Shown here: positions 21,966 through 34,982 of the stretch, piece after piece | Position numbering within the stretch: the stretch's first letter is position 1 | Layout: the number at the start of each line of letters is the position of its first letter | NCBI RefSeq assembly: GCF_030272615.1 | Contig: NC_081415.1 | Coordinates: 376,727,392 to 376,791,391, forward strand | DNA: 64,000 nt | Source: Cryptomeria japonica | Lineage: Eukaryota; Streptophyta; Pinopsida; Cupressales; Cupressaceae | Reading direction: 5' to 3' | Notes under the pieces: generated by a model | Told to the model about the DNA's origin: nothing | The model's database searches: none | What the model saw: the letters and a program-made list of their open reading frames with translations, nothing else | Made by a program: the position numbers and the translations under genes

Positions 21966-22920
21966 CCCACAACTTGTTGACAGATGTCACCCTTTTACTC
22001 ATTTGTTACATAAGAATTTTCCTTTCAAGTGGGATAAAATATGTGCAGAAGCCTTTAGTCAACTGAAACAATATTTGTTGAATCCACCTATATTGATGTC
22101 ACCAATAGAAGGAAATACACTTTTACTCTATATATCAGCTATCGAGGTACCTTTAGCACAAGAAGATTCTACAAGAAAAAAAAGGGCTATTTACTATATT
22201 AGCAGGACACTAAGTGGATATGAACTTAATTACACATTCATTGAAAGAGCATGTTTAGCAGTGGTGTTTGCTTCTCTGAAATTGTGGCACTGTATGTTGA
22301 CAAATACAGTCAAGCTAATAGCCAAGATAGATCCACTAAAATATCTTCTCAACAAATCCACATTAACAGGTAGACTAGCAAAGTGGGTAGTGATATTGAG
22401 TGAATTTGACATTGAATATGTGGATAGAAGGGAAATCAAAGATCAAGTAATCACAGATCAATTAGTTGAAGCACCATTAAAAGATGATCATCCTATGTAC
22501 ATTGAATTCCTTGATGTAGATGTTCTTACAATTACAACACAACCCTGGAAATTATACTTTGATGGATCTTACATTCAACATGAATCAGGTGTTGGAATCT
22601 TATTTTTTACTCCTCAAGGATACACAATTCCAAAATCTTGTAGGTTGTTATTCCCTTATACAAATAATGTTATTGAGTATGAAGCATTAGTCACTGGTAT
22701 CAAGGTATAAGTGGAATGGAAAATCACAAAATTGCAAGTCTATGGAGACTCTAAACTAGTCATAAACCAAGTAAATGATGAATATCAATCAAAACATGAC
22801 AAGTTGTTGCCATACTAGAGAATGGTAGATGACTTCAAGAAATACTTTGTTGAGATTAAGTTTGAGAAAATGCCAGTATTAGATAACAAAGTTGTAGATG
22901 CCATGGAAACCATTTCTTTG
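21966..22920 (+). pseudogene. pol: Element F RNase H and second (archaeal-type) RNase H
   Basis: The 235-codon frame (22003-22710) starts with NFPFKWDKICAEAFSQLK, typical of the RT-RNase H connection, then RAIYYISRTLSGYELNYTFI, LIAKIDPLKYLLNK and GRLAKWVVILSEFDIEYV. After a linker comes WKLYFDGSYIQHESGVGI (Asp of a second RNase H) and NVIEYEALVTGIKV (Glu), then VYGDSKLVINQV after a stop at 22708 (third Asp). The FDGS / EYEA / GDSKL set is that of the extra RNase H that marks the Tat/Ogre lineage. Confidence 0.88.
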
Positions 22921-23089
22921 CTTCTACAAATTCCTTAAAATTAAAATCGTTATGAATTCCTGGTGGAACAATTATTTACTCCCGCATATAACAATCCCGA
23001 TTCCCAAATTATTTGCAATCTAGTTGGTATTTATTCCTCAAACTATGAGATGATCTATACATATCTAAAAGAGAATACCCTTCCACTTG

Positions 23090-24290
23090 ATCTATCTTGA
23101 AACCAAAAATGAAATGTTATTCATCAAACAACCTGCAACACCCTAATAGTTGATACACTTTATCGACGAGGTCTTGATGGTGCTCTCCTTAGATGTCTTG
23201 AACATGACAAATCTGAAACTGCCTTAAGAGAAGTTCACAAGGGTATTTGTGGTATTCATTCAAGTTGTCCTACTCTAGATAACAAGCTCATACAAATGGG
23301 ATACTATTGGCTAAACATGGAGAAAGATTCTTTTTAGTTTGCTAGAAATTTCAAGAAGTGTCAATTTCACAGAAACCTCATACATGCACCTACACAATAG
23401 CTGCAACTGCTGACATCTGCATGGCCCTTTTGTCAATGGGGCCTTGACCTCATGGGTAATATGCCTCCTTCTTCCTCTAATGGCTAAAAAATCATTATCA
23501 CAACCATAAAGTGGTTTGAAGTTGTCCCATTAACCACTGTCATCGGTAAAGAAATTGCCTCTTTCATCTTGAATTACATTATATGTTATTATGGCATTCC
23601 TATCTCCATTGTCACAGATAATGGTAACACCCTTTAAGAACCAATGTGTACAAGAACTTTGTGATAGATTCCATATCCAACACTGATTCTCCACACCTTA
23701 CTATCCCCAAGGGAATGGCCAAGCAGAAGCCTCAAACAAGACCATTCTAAAAATCCTAAAGAAAACAATCAACGACGTTGGTTGCAATTGGCACATCCAA
23801 CTAAACCCTACCTTATGGACATATTGTACTAGAATCTACACACCTACTTGACCCACCCCATATGCCCTTGTATATGGATCATAATCCATCTTACCCATTG
23901 AGGTCGAACTACCTTCACTCTGAGTATCATTGAAAGGACTCATCCCAGATGAAGAGCATTGAGTATCCAGACTACAAGATTTGGAGTTGCTAGTTGAACG
24001 TCGTCAACATACTTTGGATTACCTAAAAGCTTATCAACAAAGGATTTAAAGAAGCTATAACCACAAAGTAAAGCATCAAATGTTTCAAGTTGGTTATTTG
24101 GTACTAAATGATAATTCTCGCAATCAACTGGACCAAGAAAAGAAGGGAAATTTTGAGTCTAATTGGCTAGGTCCTTTTGTTATCATATCTTCATATTGAT
24201 TTGGGGTGTGTCAGTTGTCTACACTTGAAGGAGATCTATTTGAAGAACCTATCAATAGCATACACCCCAAGAAGTTCTACACTTAAGTCA
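23090..24290 (+). pseudogene. pol: Element F integrase
   Basis: In broken frames: LYRRGLDGALLRCLE (about 23160-23205), a zinc-binding half with VHKGICGIHSS and YYWLNMEKD ... KCQFH, then catalytic-core pieces WGLDLMG (first Asp, about 23438), ITTIKWFEVVPL, YGIPISIVTDNG (second Asp, about 23590-23625), and after a frameshift [14 protein letters not shown] (Glu, about 23700-23740). It ends with EPINSIHPKKFY near 24270, close to the usual tail of this lineage. Stops and frameshifts are numerous. Confidence 0.82.
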
Positions 24291-25167
24291 TCCAATCCAC
24301 GGATAAAAAATCAAAAAAAAAAAATTATAAAAGATCAAAAGGTGCAATAAAAGCAAGTGGTGAAAACCTGAAAACAAGCGCTATTTGTCATATATCGAAT
24401 CTTCCATCTATTGGTACATTGTCATGCATCCACATTTTTCCATCAGTATACATATCCATAATAAAGCATTGTGTAATTATTCAGACATTGCAAGCAGCAT
24501 CTCACCATGGCTTGGTGATCATTGTATATATCCATAATAAAATATTTGTTTCTAGACTAGGGCCAAAATCCTAAACCTAGTTAGGGCAATCTAATTTGAG
24601 CTTAAACCAACTGACAACCAACAACAAGACCGACATTGCAAAACAAATATCATGAAAACCGATAATGAATATTAAAACAAACTTTGAATGCATGTGTAAA
24701 AATAAAATTAAAATTAAAATCAACTAATGGGATGATTTTATTTGACAAATGACATGAATAAGCATGAATGTTCATCTGTGGTATCTTGATTTTTGCTATC
24801 ATGTTTCTTAAGTAACTCAAGGATGACATCAACTAGAGTAGAAAGGATGGGACACGATATTTTATTTGTCTGATGTTTGTGAGTTGATCTTTAGACATGT
24901 GTGAATCGGTCCAATGATAGGATCAACAAAAGGATCATCTGAAAAAGGATTAACTCTTGTATGTTTAATGCAAGCAATAATCAAGTCATCCCGGTTAATA
25001 AGTACTCAGGTCATCATGGTTCAATTATACCTAGATGTTTGTACTATCTTCCAGAATTTTAAAATCTCAATGATGATAAAAAGCATAGTGGGATAATCAA
25101 AAGGATGGCTTTGTTTCATGCATTGTCAAGTTTGCATTGATTATATTACATCACATTCACATCGCAT
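24291..25167 (+). other. Element F region between integrase and insert A
   Basis: AT-rich, A-run near 24314, no coding motifs. It lies between integrase and the A insertion (TSD cgcat, 25163-25167), so it is probably F's 3' untranslated or spacer sequence. Confidence 0.5.
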
Positions 25168-26173
25168 TGTTGGAATCCAAGAACACTGAGAGGGGGGGTG
25201 AATCAGTGTTCTACCGGTAAAACTAATTCTAAACTTATTGCTTATGAACCGGTTAACAGTAAATAAAATTAAAGTGCATAAACCAAATAACACATAAAGA
25301 AGCAATGCCATAACACCAATATTTATACATGGAAAACCCTACAAAGGAATAAACCACGGTGGGGCTGATACCCACAATATCTATATACTTGATCAAGGTA
25401 TACAAATATTACATAGAGGGGATTGCACATGCAATCAAACCAAGTGCCTAGAGCTCATTGCTCAAACAAAAGTCTCACTGACTTACACAACACTACAAAG
25501 TGATTACAATAAATAATGAGCTTATAAATTACATCTGACCATGCTAGATAAGTTCTCGTTCAAGTTATGTTAGCCCTCTCTGTGTATTGGTTCATTGATT
25601 CTCTATTCTTCCCTATTCCGCTACTAATTGAGACTACGCACGTGAAGTTGCACACTAAAGCTTCCTATCGCTTACCAGAATGCATACCATCAATCACTAA
25701 TTAATTTACAACAATAATTGCATTCCAAATCATCATATAATCCATCGCTAAAAGATCTCCTTAAATACCCTATTAACTTGTTAAACATGTCGGCCACAAT
25801 GAAGAAAATAAAACTTGTCGGATGTCCTATCACAAGTTATAACATACATAATCCCGATGACCATGTCGTCCTTCACATGCTACCAAAAATTCCATGAAAT
25901 AAATAATCGGGGCTAGAAGATGTCTTAGTTGGGTCCCATCCTTAATCGGGTACCAAATACACAATACCGGGATCAAGACTTAACCAATTGTAAAGAAAAG
26001 TGAATATATGGGTTGAGTGTAGTGAATACTGGTTAACCCAAACAAAGAAAAATGATAGATCAATGAATCTCGATAGAAGATATAGACACCAAAATATGAG
26101 TTTCCAGATGAGTTGCCATTAATGACAACCCTAAATGCCATTTTCCTTACCGAATGAGTGTCGATTGCCAACA
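25168..26173 (-). repeat. Element A 3' LTR
   Basis: Left LTR of A. It contains the U5 hairpin near its left end (gaacactga 25181-25189 / tcagtgttc 25203-25211, loop with a 7-G run on plus). Several ccggt motifs occur. The small open frame 25980-26309 runs across the LTR/UTR edge and is not a gene. Confidence 0.88.
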
Positions 26174-26345
26174 ATCTCCCCCTTTGGCATTGATGGCAAG
26201 ACTCATCTGAAAAATAACCATTCATGAACCTATTCTTGAATATGCTCCCCCTAAGCTGTACATTCCTGCTATATACATCTGATATACTCCCCCTAGGTGA
26301 TATATACATTTTTCACTTTATTCCTCCCCCTTTGACATCAATGAC
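26174..26345 (-). promoter_or_regulatory. Element A polypurine tract plus three upstream copies
   Basis: On the minus strand four purine tracts with a GGGGGAG core precede the 3' LTR. On plus they read atctccccctttggcat (26174-26190), tgctccccctaag (about 26242), tactccccctagg (about 26283) and ttcctccccctttgac (about 26322). Repeated polypurine tracts are a described trait of Sireviruses. Confidence 0.7.
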
Positions 26346-26395
26346 AAAGCGGGGTGCCCACAAAGAAATTCTATAGAGAGATATACATATTGATT

Positions 26396-27153
26396 CTATA
26401 CAAGCTTGAAAATATCTTCATACATAGTCATCAAAAATGAAAAGTAAGTGTCCCAACCTTTCTTGAGAGATTCAAGAATGGAGGTGAATCCATTCAAGAG
26501 ATTGGTGCAATACTCAATTGGCTCTAATTCGGTGGGATCCTCCTTCTGCATATTAGAAATACATTCAGTCTTATGAAATAATAGATTATCCAACTGGGGA
26601 CCTATCAAATTTTGGAGCTCAATTGCTCTATTTATTATCTTGTCCCTTTCCTTCTCTAATTTCAAAATTTGATCCATGACCGCCAAAATTGGACCATTCA
26701 AAGAACTAGTTAGGATAACTGTCGGGTTGTATGAATTAGAAATCTGAATCAAGTTATTTCTACAATCTAAGATCTGCTTGTCTATAGAAGTTGTCAGCTT
26801 TTCAAAATCTAGACAAGTTTTGTAAACTTTACCTCCCTCCGCCAATGTTGCATCAATGGATTGCAAGCAAATTTGGAGTTTACCTTTCTCAGATGCAATC
26901 ATTTGCAAAAATGTTTGTTTCTGGGCATCAACAATTTTTTCCTTAGCCTCCATTATTGAAATCTTGAGAAGAATCATAATGCTTAGGAATAAAATTAATA
27001 ATCTCCTCCAATTTATTGGATGAGCTAGCGCTCTCCTGTGCCTAGAATTCAAGTACCACTCGGTTCAAAACTTCAAAATTCTGATTAATTAATTTTCTCT
27101 TTTGATTCCTCCTGAGCTAAGTCCTGAGTTGCCTGTGCCTGAAGTGCAGCTGA
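26396..27153 (-). pseudogene. Element A ORF2, C-terminal part (after insert B)
   Basis: Continuation of the ORF2 that starts at 45237. The first codons (about 27150-27100) read AALQAQATQDLAQEESK; then a helical, coiled-coil-like stretch ending LKKGWDTYFSFLMTMYEDIF and a stop at 26396. The end resembles the C-termini of ORF2 in C (QFLQDYKAVFDKYYSLLS) and B (VRTKYKSIFDQLPPP). A frame of 218 codons covers part of it; the remainder is frameshifted. Function unknown. Confidence 0.65.
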
Positions 27154-28357
27154 TGTTATCACTTACTAAGATTGCCATTAGTCTTATGTTCAAAGTTATT
27201 CTATATATTCTAGTCGATAAGCACAGAACAGTCGGTAAGCACAGTGCAGTCGGTTAAAGAAGAAAGTATTCACAGAGCCCAGTATACATCGAGTTGTCTA
27301 CCGAGTATCATTCCATGACTACCGAGCAGCAAGAAGGATATACCCAGTGAACACACACTAAGTGAAACGTGTTACCAGATTCACTGAACCTGGACATATA
27401 TGGGAAACGTGTTACAAAGATCGAGGAACAAGTAACCATTATCACATTGGAAATTGCATTTAAAGATTGTGTATGATTTTGAGGTCATCTAACCACTGAA
27501 ATATTTTGCATGGTTATTCATTCGATAAATCATGTTTGTAAGATCGAAGCAATAATTAGATCACCGACATAAGAGATCTATTTATACAACATGAATTCAG
27601 GATTAGATATATGTGCAAGTATATATGTGCATGTGTGTGTGAAGTAAGACATATACAAAAAAGGAAAATAATGAGATATCACAGAATGTTATGACTATTA
27701 CAGTTGACAGAGAAACACAGAGGTCACCGAGAAGGATTTCAAAAAATAGTCAAGGAACAGAGTAAATAGAAGGGTTTACCAAGTTAATATATGGATTACC
27801 GAGGTATGCTATAAGCAAGGTAATATCATTTTGAGCACATAGAATCTGCTATGACATTTTAGATGTAAAGTTGCAGATATTTGTAATGATTTATTGTAAT
27901 ATTTTGAAGTTGTAACAGAAACCTTTAACAGGGTAAAAGACTCTAACTAAGTCTATAAATTGTAAAGCCTCTAACCAGGTACAGCATTTTAGAATAAGTG
28001 TTGTAAAATCCTTTAGCAAGGTAGATCTAATAGATCTTGATACTCCTAACAGGGTAAGCTATCAAAAATAGCTAAACATGTAGCTCTAACCGAGCAACCT
28101 TTATTATTGCAGTAGTGAAGTTGTGGGTGCCATCCCCACCGCAGTTTTTCTCTCTAACCAAGAGTTTCTGCATAACCAAAATATATGAGTTGTGGAGTGA
28201 ATCATGTATGATTGTTATTCATTTGTTTTAGCATTATATTATGTTACTGCACTATTCAGTTTATGCTTAACAGTAAAGTTATTGTTGAAGAAAATTTTTG
28301 AAGTACTGATTCACCCCTCCCCTCTCAGTACATTAGCTTTCCATATTGGGCCTAACA
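27154..28357 (+). repeat. Element B 5' LTR
   Basis: Contains repeated 'gtcggtaagcacag' words near its start (27215-27255), many 'ctaac.aggta' words (27900-28060) and the U5 hairpin (gtactga 28303-28309 / tcagtac 28325-28331). The PBS-like site attggtatcaatgc (28358-28371) follows; two bases differ from the normal tggtatcagagc. An ATG at 28204 lies in the LTR, upstream of the true ORF1 start. Confidence 0.9.
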
Positions 28358-28419
28358 ATTGGTATCAATGCTTCAATCTTGGAAAATGGTTTAACTGCCT
28401 AAAGAGAAAGATCTTATCA

Positions 28420-29756
28420 ATGGAAGGCTATAAACAATCTCAGAGAATTGTATATCTGCAAGAAGAGTTGGATCATGCTAATCAAGTGATTGCAGACATG
28501 CAAAGACAAATGCAAAAGTCTCTGAAAGTTAGAAGAAGGCTATCTGATGATTTACAGGACTCTCAAGATTTAGTGGAACAAATTGAGACATCATCTAAGA
28601 ATAGTATGTTTGAAGAGACTGAAGAAATGATTGAAGTGTTGAAAGAAAAGAACAAAGCATTGACTGATCAGCTAAAAGCAATGAAAATAGAACATGAGCA
28701 TTTCAGCACATAGATGACTGAAAATCTTGATGCATTGAGGACAGTCGAAGATAAAGTAAGAGATCTAGAAAGAGAGAAACAACAACTTGAAGCATTAGTA
28801 TCTAAAAAGAATGATGAAATCATAAGATTGACTGGGATTCAACAAAATTTGTCAGATCAAGTAGGTTATGCACATCATGAAGCAAATCTAAAAGATGATG
28901 AGAATCAATCATTGAAACTTGAAGTATCAAAGTTGACCGATGAACTTGAAAAAGAGAAGAAATCCAAAGAAACACTAAAGAAGAGTTATGAAGCATCAAA
29001 GATATTGGTTGAGCAACTGAATACAAGAAGACCCAACAAAGATGCAGGACTCGGTTACAAAGGAAAAGACTCTACCGAGAAGGGAATTCATACTACCGAG
29101 AGAGGTCAAAGCAAGCTGGAATCAAGAAGAACATCAAAAGAAAGAAGCCTATTTGCAACTACTGTGGAAATCAAGGTCTACTGCTAACTTGTGCCAAATC
29201 AGAAAAGGTAAGCAACCGAATGTCACTAAGTCCAACGATTATTGTTACAATTGCAATAAATATGGTCATACATTTAACCAATGTAGGACAAAGTCTGCTA
29301 GCAATTATAAGAAGGCAAAATTTAAAGGGTTTTGTAAAAACTGAAATAGATATGGACACAGTACCGAGAAGTGTTGGTTTAAGCAAAAGAACTATATGTG
29401 GTCTACACACCGAGCAAATACTAGAAGCTATCGAACTCACAGAGAACTTAACCGACCATATGCTGCAGTACCATGGGATTACAATACAAGGATATGGTGT
29501 GAATGTTGTGGAAGATATGGACATATAAGTGCCAACTGCTTTATAAGGTTTGGAATGAACAACCGAAGATCATGGAGAAATCCTGGTATGGCATGGTCAC
29601 AAAGTTGGACACTTGGCTGGAGATTGCAGAGATCAACCTAGAGGAGACACTGAAGAAATAAAAGGCAAATTACAGATGATTTGGAAAAAGAAGGAAATTG
29701 TGTCAAATGAAGAAAGCACCTTACCTACCGAGTTAGGTGCACCTATTCCAAATTAA
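28420..29756 (+). pseudogene. Element B ORF1: coiled-coil Gag-like protein with zinc knuckles
   Basis: Starts ATG 28420 (MEGYKQSQRIVYLQEELDHA), about 60 bases after the PBS. About 200 residues of heptad-rich, charged coiled coil are interrupted by one TAG (28711-28713). Then GLGYKGKD (about 29050), the GLGY junction known from Sirevirus Gag, and a frameshifted zone with four CCHC-type knuckles: CNYCGNQG...(frameshift), CYNCNKYGHTFNQC (about 29245-29285), a weaker one with GHSTEKC, and CECCGRYGHISANC (about 29500-29540). It ends ELGAPIPN and TAA at 29756. No capsid-type Gag domain precedes the coil. Role inferred as RNA binding or particle association. Confidence 0.75.
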
Positions 29757-30316
29757 TTGGTAAAGGTATGAAGGGACTGCATTCTCTCAAGGTTAAATCT
29801 TAACAGTTCCTATTTTATTATGTACTTAATTCAAAATCTGCATAACTAAGATGTATTAGTAAGTTTGAAATTCTATCAAAGTCTTTCGAAAGCACTATAC
29901 AGGAAACCTGTCAAGTCGGTGAATACAGGAAGCCTGCCTAGTCAGTAAATGAAGGAAATCTGGCTACTCGGTTAAAGCACAAAAAGGAAAGAAGGTTTAG
30001 TGGAACCAAGTGCATTTAATGTTTTAACCTAACCTGCACGGAGCCCGATAAGGTATATTGTATACTTAAAGCATTTACGCAGTCATTTTTACTCACCAAG
30101 TTATCGAGAGAACAGAGCAAAGCAATTCTAAGGTGATCAAACCTCCTCTGAAGTGAAATTCAAGGTATTTACATCAATCTCAATGCATTGTTAAGCTGGT
30201 TTACCGATCATATCTGTTGAATATTCTGTTTCATATTTGTTAAGAGGAAAAGTGTCTGTCGTTTGAAAGTTTTCAAACCCTAAGGATCTTTTGATAATTT
30301 CTATCTGAAATCTACA
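29757..30316 (+). other. Element B spacer between ORF1 and ORF2
   Basis: About 560 bases without coding motifs, occupying the place where pol would stand in an autonomous copia element. Short words such as 'ggaaacctgtcaagtcggtga' recur around 29900-29960. Confidence 0.6.
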
Positions 30317-33300
30317 ATGGCACCGAAGATCCAAGAACCCATTGTTGTTAAGAATGTTGAAAAGCCCTCACTAAAATACTCTCTAACTCCCAAAGTAGCA
30401 TCAGAACCAGATGACAAAACTGCATGTTCACTCATCCTGGATAGAGTTTTACTAGTTGAGGATGTCAGATTCTTCACCAAATGTTGAGTTGAAGAACTAG
30501 GTCATGTTGAAGTCAAAGACACCTATGATGAATTGTGCACCGATGGAAAATTGGATAGCAAGTATGAGCACATTAAGATCAAGGGATTGACTGAAGCCCT
30601 AACCTATCCCCGTGTCTTCAAACCCTAGTGGGTCAGGTTTGTTCTGAGCAGAGTTCACAATGATTTCATGTGGTTAGAGGAGAAACCATTCAAAATCACT
30701 GAGGAAATCATTCATCTGATCACCAGTTACCCTATTTATGATCATGCCCAAGCTCAGAAGATGATATCACAAAAAGAATTGATCACCTTAACCGGAGTGC
30801 AATCCGATTGTAGAGGACTAAAACTAAATAATGTAACTGATGCAGAGCTAAAGTTTGCTATTAGAGTGATAGGTTATTGTTTCTTCCAATCAGCAAGGGA
30901 AAATAGTGTACCCTATGTAGCAGTCGACTTAGCATACAAAATTTTGAAAAAGGGAATGAAAATTGATCTTTGTGAAGTATTGCTGAAAAACCTATTTGAG
31001 AATCTGAACACCATCAAGAAGCCGAAGAAGAACAACTCGGCCAATACACTAAAGTTTGGATCACTGTTATTATGCATGTTTTTCTATTTTGAAAAATTCT
31101 TTCCAACAGTCGGTAAAGTAGTCTGGGAGCTACATCGACCAGACACCCATCAAATCAATGACTTTATCAAACGTCTAGGTGACAACTTCAATGATGTTAT
31201 GGATGATTATTTCAGCAAGTTTCAAGAGAAGATGCATAACAGGTATAGAATTACACCCCAGCTAGTGGAAAAATACAAAGATGACATATGTTTTCAAGTA
31301 GACACCGACTATTGTTATGTGAATGTTGTGGAACCAAGAACTCAATCTTTGCCACCTATGGGTTATGAGGTTGACTTTGACATCACACAATAGCAGATAG
31401 ATGCCTTTCTTACTCTACCAAGGCATGCTACCGAGCTGAGGTATGGAACATATGAAGAAGTGAAAGAGAAAGTAAAGATGAGCATTGTAGTACCAAAAGC
31501 TACAAGAAAAGCAACAAAAATGATCAAGGCACTATCAGAGAAATTTGGAGAGGGTTCTTCCTCCACACCTGTCAAGGGCACACTGGTAATCATCAAGGAG
31601 GAATCAGAAGCCCAAGAGGTTGCTATTACACTAAGTACTGAGTTGCCTAAAGGGAAAGTTCTGAAGAGGAAGAAATAGGACACATCAAAGGCATCACTGA
31701 CTCCCTCAGTTAAACGACCTAACACAAGAGCATCTGCAGTGTCACCGAGTAAGAAACTAAAAACTATTGTTGTTCCTAAGGTAACAAAGACTTACAAGAA
31801 ATCTACTCAGAGACTCATTTTGGCAAAAGAGTCTAGTGACACTGAATCTGAAGATGCTAACAAATTTTAGATTGTCAAGAGTAAGAAGGTAAATGTACAT
31901 AGTGTTGAAAATTTTTGTGCTAACTTAAAAGAATATGGTGGATTCGGAGGATTCAGATATGTTAAGTATGAAACCAGATCTAATGATGAAAAGAGACAAA
32001 TAGAAGAAGCTGTCATCTGCACACTATTGAAATTCTGATTGGCTCCATTGGAATTATCTAAGTCACTTCCAAATGAATTATATTTGCATGTTGATAATAG
32101 GTGGAAATATGCAATGGACTCGAAGAAACAAATTAGAGAAAGAAGTCTGCTACATCTCTTTCCAAACATGTCGGTAGTTGAAATAAAAGAACATCCGATA
32201 ACCTACAACACAAAGTTTCTCGTCAAACAAAGAGCCTTAAAATTGATGAATGGTCTGTATATTGAAGTAGAAAATGAGACAAAAGAAAAGTGGTAGGAAA
32301 TCTTTAAAATCAAGGATGCTGGTGAGCAAGCTACAGTTGAAATTGTTGATGTCACCGAGAAAGATCCTGATGTCACCGAGCAAGACCTTGCTAACACCAT
32401 ACAAATTGATGAAGACATCATGGACATCGAGACACCTGAACAAGAAATGATAGAAGACAATGCCTATGCAAAACTGGTATCCAGTGAGTCAGTTTTGGAG
32501 CAAGTTCAGCCTTATCCTCCGGTCACTCATTCTACTGCAACCGAGGCCCCTCAAGATACTGAACAAGGTGCAGAGGTTCACAAGTCTATAGAAGGAGAAG
32601 CTACTCCTCAGGCCACTGGGGAATAGACCTCTCAAGATCCTCCTAACACTGAAAATGTTGCAACTAAGACCTCGAGGACCGAACCACCAAAGGACTCAGC
32701 AAAGGCTAAAGAAACTGACAAAAGTGTTGCCTCCACCGAGCAACCTACCGAGGACCCACAAGCCTCCCAAGCTATTGTATTGGTTCAACCGGCCAAATCT
32801 AAAGAAAAGAAGATGAAAAAGCATAGTTTCAAGGTAGATATATCAAAACCAATAGTGTTGCCCAATGTAGACGTATCAAAATTAAAAGGGCAAGCACTCA
32901 TTGAATTCGGTGAACTATGCAAAGCAAAGGCCGAATAGGAAAAACAAATGGCCATACAAAAGAAAAATAAAGTACTTCAAAAGGTAAAGACACTATTATC
33001 ATATATGCTACCCGTAGCTACAGTGTCAACAGATGCAGCCATCCATATTCAACTGGATGAACTCCTTAATCAGATAGAGACATCTAGAGTAGATGCATCT
33101 GAATATTTGAGCAAGTTAAAGGACAAAGAGCTCACTGCAAAAATGATTGAAGAGGTACAGAAAGCTATTGCTCTTGGCAAAGTTAAACTTGTGAAATTTA
33201 TTGTTGAGTTGTCCCCTCAACTCAAGCACATTCTTTATTTATTTCAAAAACTCTATACATTCTCTTTATTCATTAAAGATATCAACAATAAAATAGAAGC

Positions 33301-33688
33301 AATTGAGAAAGAGATCATAAATCTCTCAAATAAGTTGACCACCGAGCCCAATTATGTTCAGAACTTTTATACAAAGTTACAACAGCTCATGGCTCAACAA
33401 TTGGAACTTAGAAATGAAGAGCACAAAATAAGGATGGACATTATGACTCTTCAAACCTTATTCATTCCACACTTGTCCTTTGTTCAATAACAGATCAACC
33501 GAGCCACTTACCTATCTACTACACAAGAGGGAAGTACATTAGATGGCTTAATTTCTCTATTGGCTGACATTCAAGCCCAAAATTCTTTAATGGACAGTGT
33601 CAAGGATGCACTCTCTGTCGCCCTCACCAAAGTAAGGACAAAGTATAAATCGATTTTTGACCAGTTGCCTCCACCAAATGGTAACTAA
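30317..33688 (+). pseudogene. Element B ORF2: large unrecognised protein, conserved in A and C
   Basis: ATG at 30317 (MAPKIQEPIVVKN), ending QLPPPNGN and TAA at 33688; about 1120 codons with ten in-frame stops (seven TAG). The N-terminal half has the blocks shared with A and C: FVLSRVHNDFMWLE, ITEEIIHLIT, VIGYCFFQSARENSV, IDLCEVLLKNLFENL, LKFGSLLLCMFFYFE and VEKYKDDICFQV...VVEPR...PMGYEV. The middle is low-complexity, acidic and Thr/Glu-rich with repeats of 'TEQ/TEK'. The C-terminal 200 residues are helical. I do not recognise the family; it has no RT, integrase, protease or transmembrane segment I can see. Confidence 0.75.
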
Positions 33689-34008
33689 ATTTTGATGTTT
33701 GTTAAAAAAGGGGAATGAGTATAGTATCAAAGTATCCAGGGAAGTGTAGTATATAGGGGGAGTATACCGAGAAGTGAATAGAGCAGTAAGCAAAGAACAA
33801 GAGTAGCACACAGAACATTGATCATCGAGCATGCAAAATTAGAGTTATGAACAGTATATTGATAAGGGGAGTATATATGAATATACTATTTCATTGACAA
33901 ATGTATATATTGATAGTTTAGTCAAATTTTGTAAGTATATAGATTTTTGAGTTATAACTTTGAAAGTAGTTTTTGTCAAACATCTCAACTAATGTCAAAA
34001 GAGGAGAT
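33689..34008 (+). promoter_or_regulatory. Element B 3' untranslated region with repeated polypurine tracts
   Basis: Purine tracts at about 33704-33720 (ttaaaaaaggggaatgag), 33753-33767 (tatagggggagtata), 33862-33875 (gataaggggagtat) and the terminal one, aaaagaggagat, abutting the LTR at 34009. Same arrangement as in A and C. Confidence 0.7.
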
Positions 34009-34982
34009 TGTTACTACTTACTAAGATTGCCATAAGTCTTATGTTCAAATTTATTCTATATATTCTAGTCGGTAAGCACAGAATAGTCGGTAAGCACAGA
34101 ACAGTCGGTAAGCACAGTGCAATCGGTTAAAGAAGAAAGTATTCACAGAGCCCAGTATACGCCGATCTGTCTACCGAGTATCATTCCATGTCTACCAAGC
34201 AACAAGAATGATATACCGAGTGAACACACACCGAGTGAAACGTGTTACCAGATTCACTGAACCTACACATATATGGGAAATGTGTTACAAAGATCGAGGA
34301 ACAAGTAACCATTATCACATTGGAAATTGCATTTAAAGATTGTGTATGATTTTGAGGTCATCTAACCAATGAAATATTTTGCATGGTTATTCATTCGATA
34401 AATCATGTTTGTAAGATTGAAGCAATAATCAAATCACAGACATAAGAGATCTATTTATATAGCATGAATTCAGGATTAGATATATGTGCAAGTATATATG
34501 TGCATGTGTGTATGAAGTAAGACATATACAAAAAAAGAAAATCATGAGATATCACAGAATGTTATGACTGTTATAGTTGACAGAGAAACACAGAGGTCGC
34601 CGAGAAGGATTTCAGAGAACAATCAAGGAATAGAGTAAACAGAAGGGTTTACTGAGTTAATATATGGATTACCGAGGTATGCTATAAGCAAGGTAATATC
34701 ATTTTGAGCACATAGAATCTGCTATAACATTTCAGATGTAAAGTTGCAGATATTTGTAATGATTTATTGTAATATTTTGAAGTTGTAAGAGAAACCTTTA
34801 ACAGGGTAAAAGACTCTAACTAAGTCTATAAATTGTAAAGCCTCTAACAAGGTATAGCATTTTAGAATAAGTGTTGTAAAATCCTTTAGCAAGGTAGATC
34901 TAATAGATCTTGATACTCCTAATAGGGTAAGCTATCAGAAATAGCTAAACATGTAGCTCTAACCGAGCAACCTTTATTATTG

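Noticed and set aside
28204-28419. In-frame N-terminal extension of B ORF1 from the ATG at 28204
   Set aside because: LTR and PBS sequence; the same frame start is repeated in the 3' LTR part (42517-42741).
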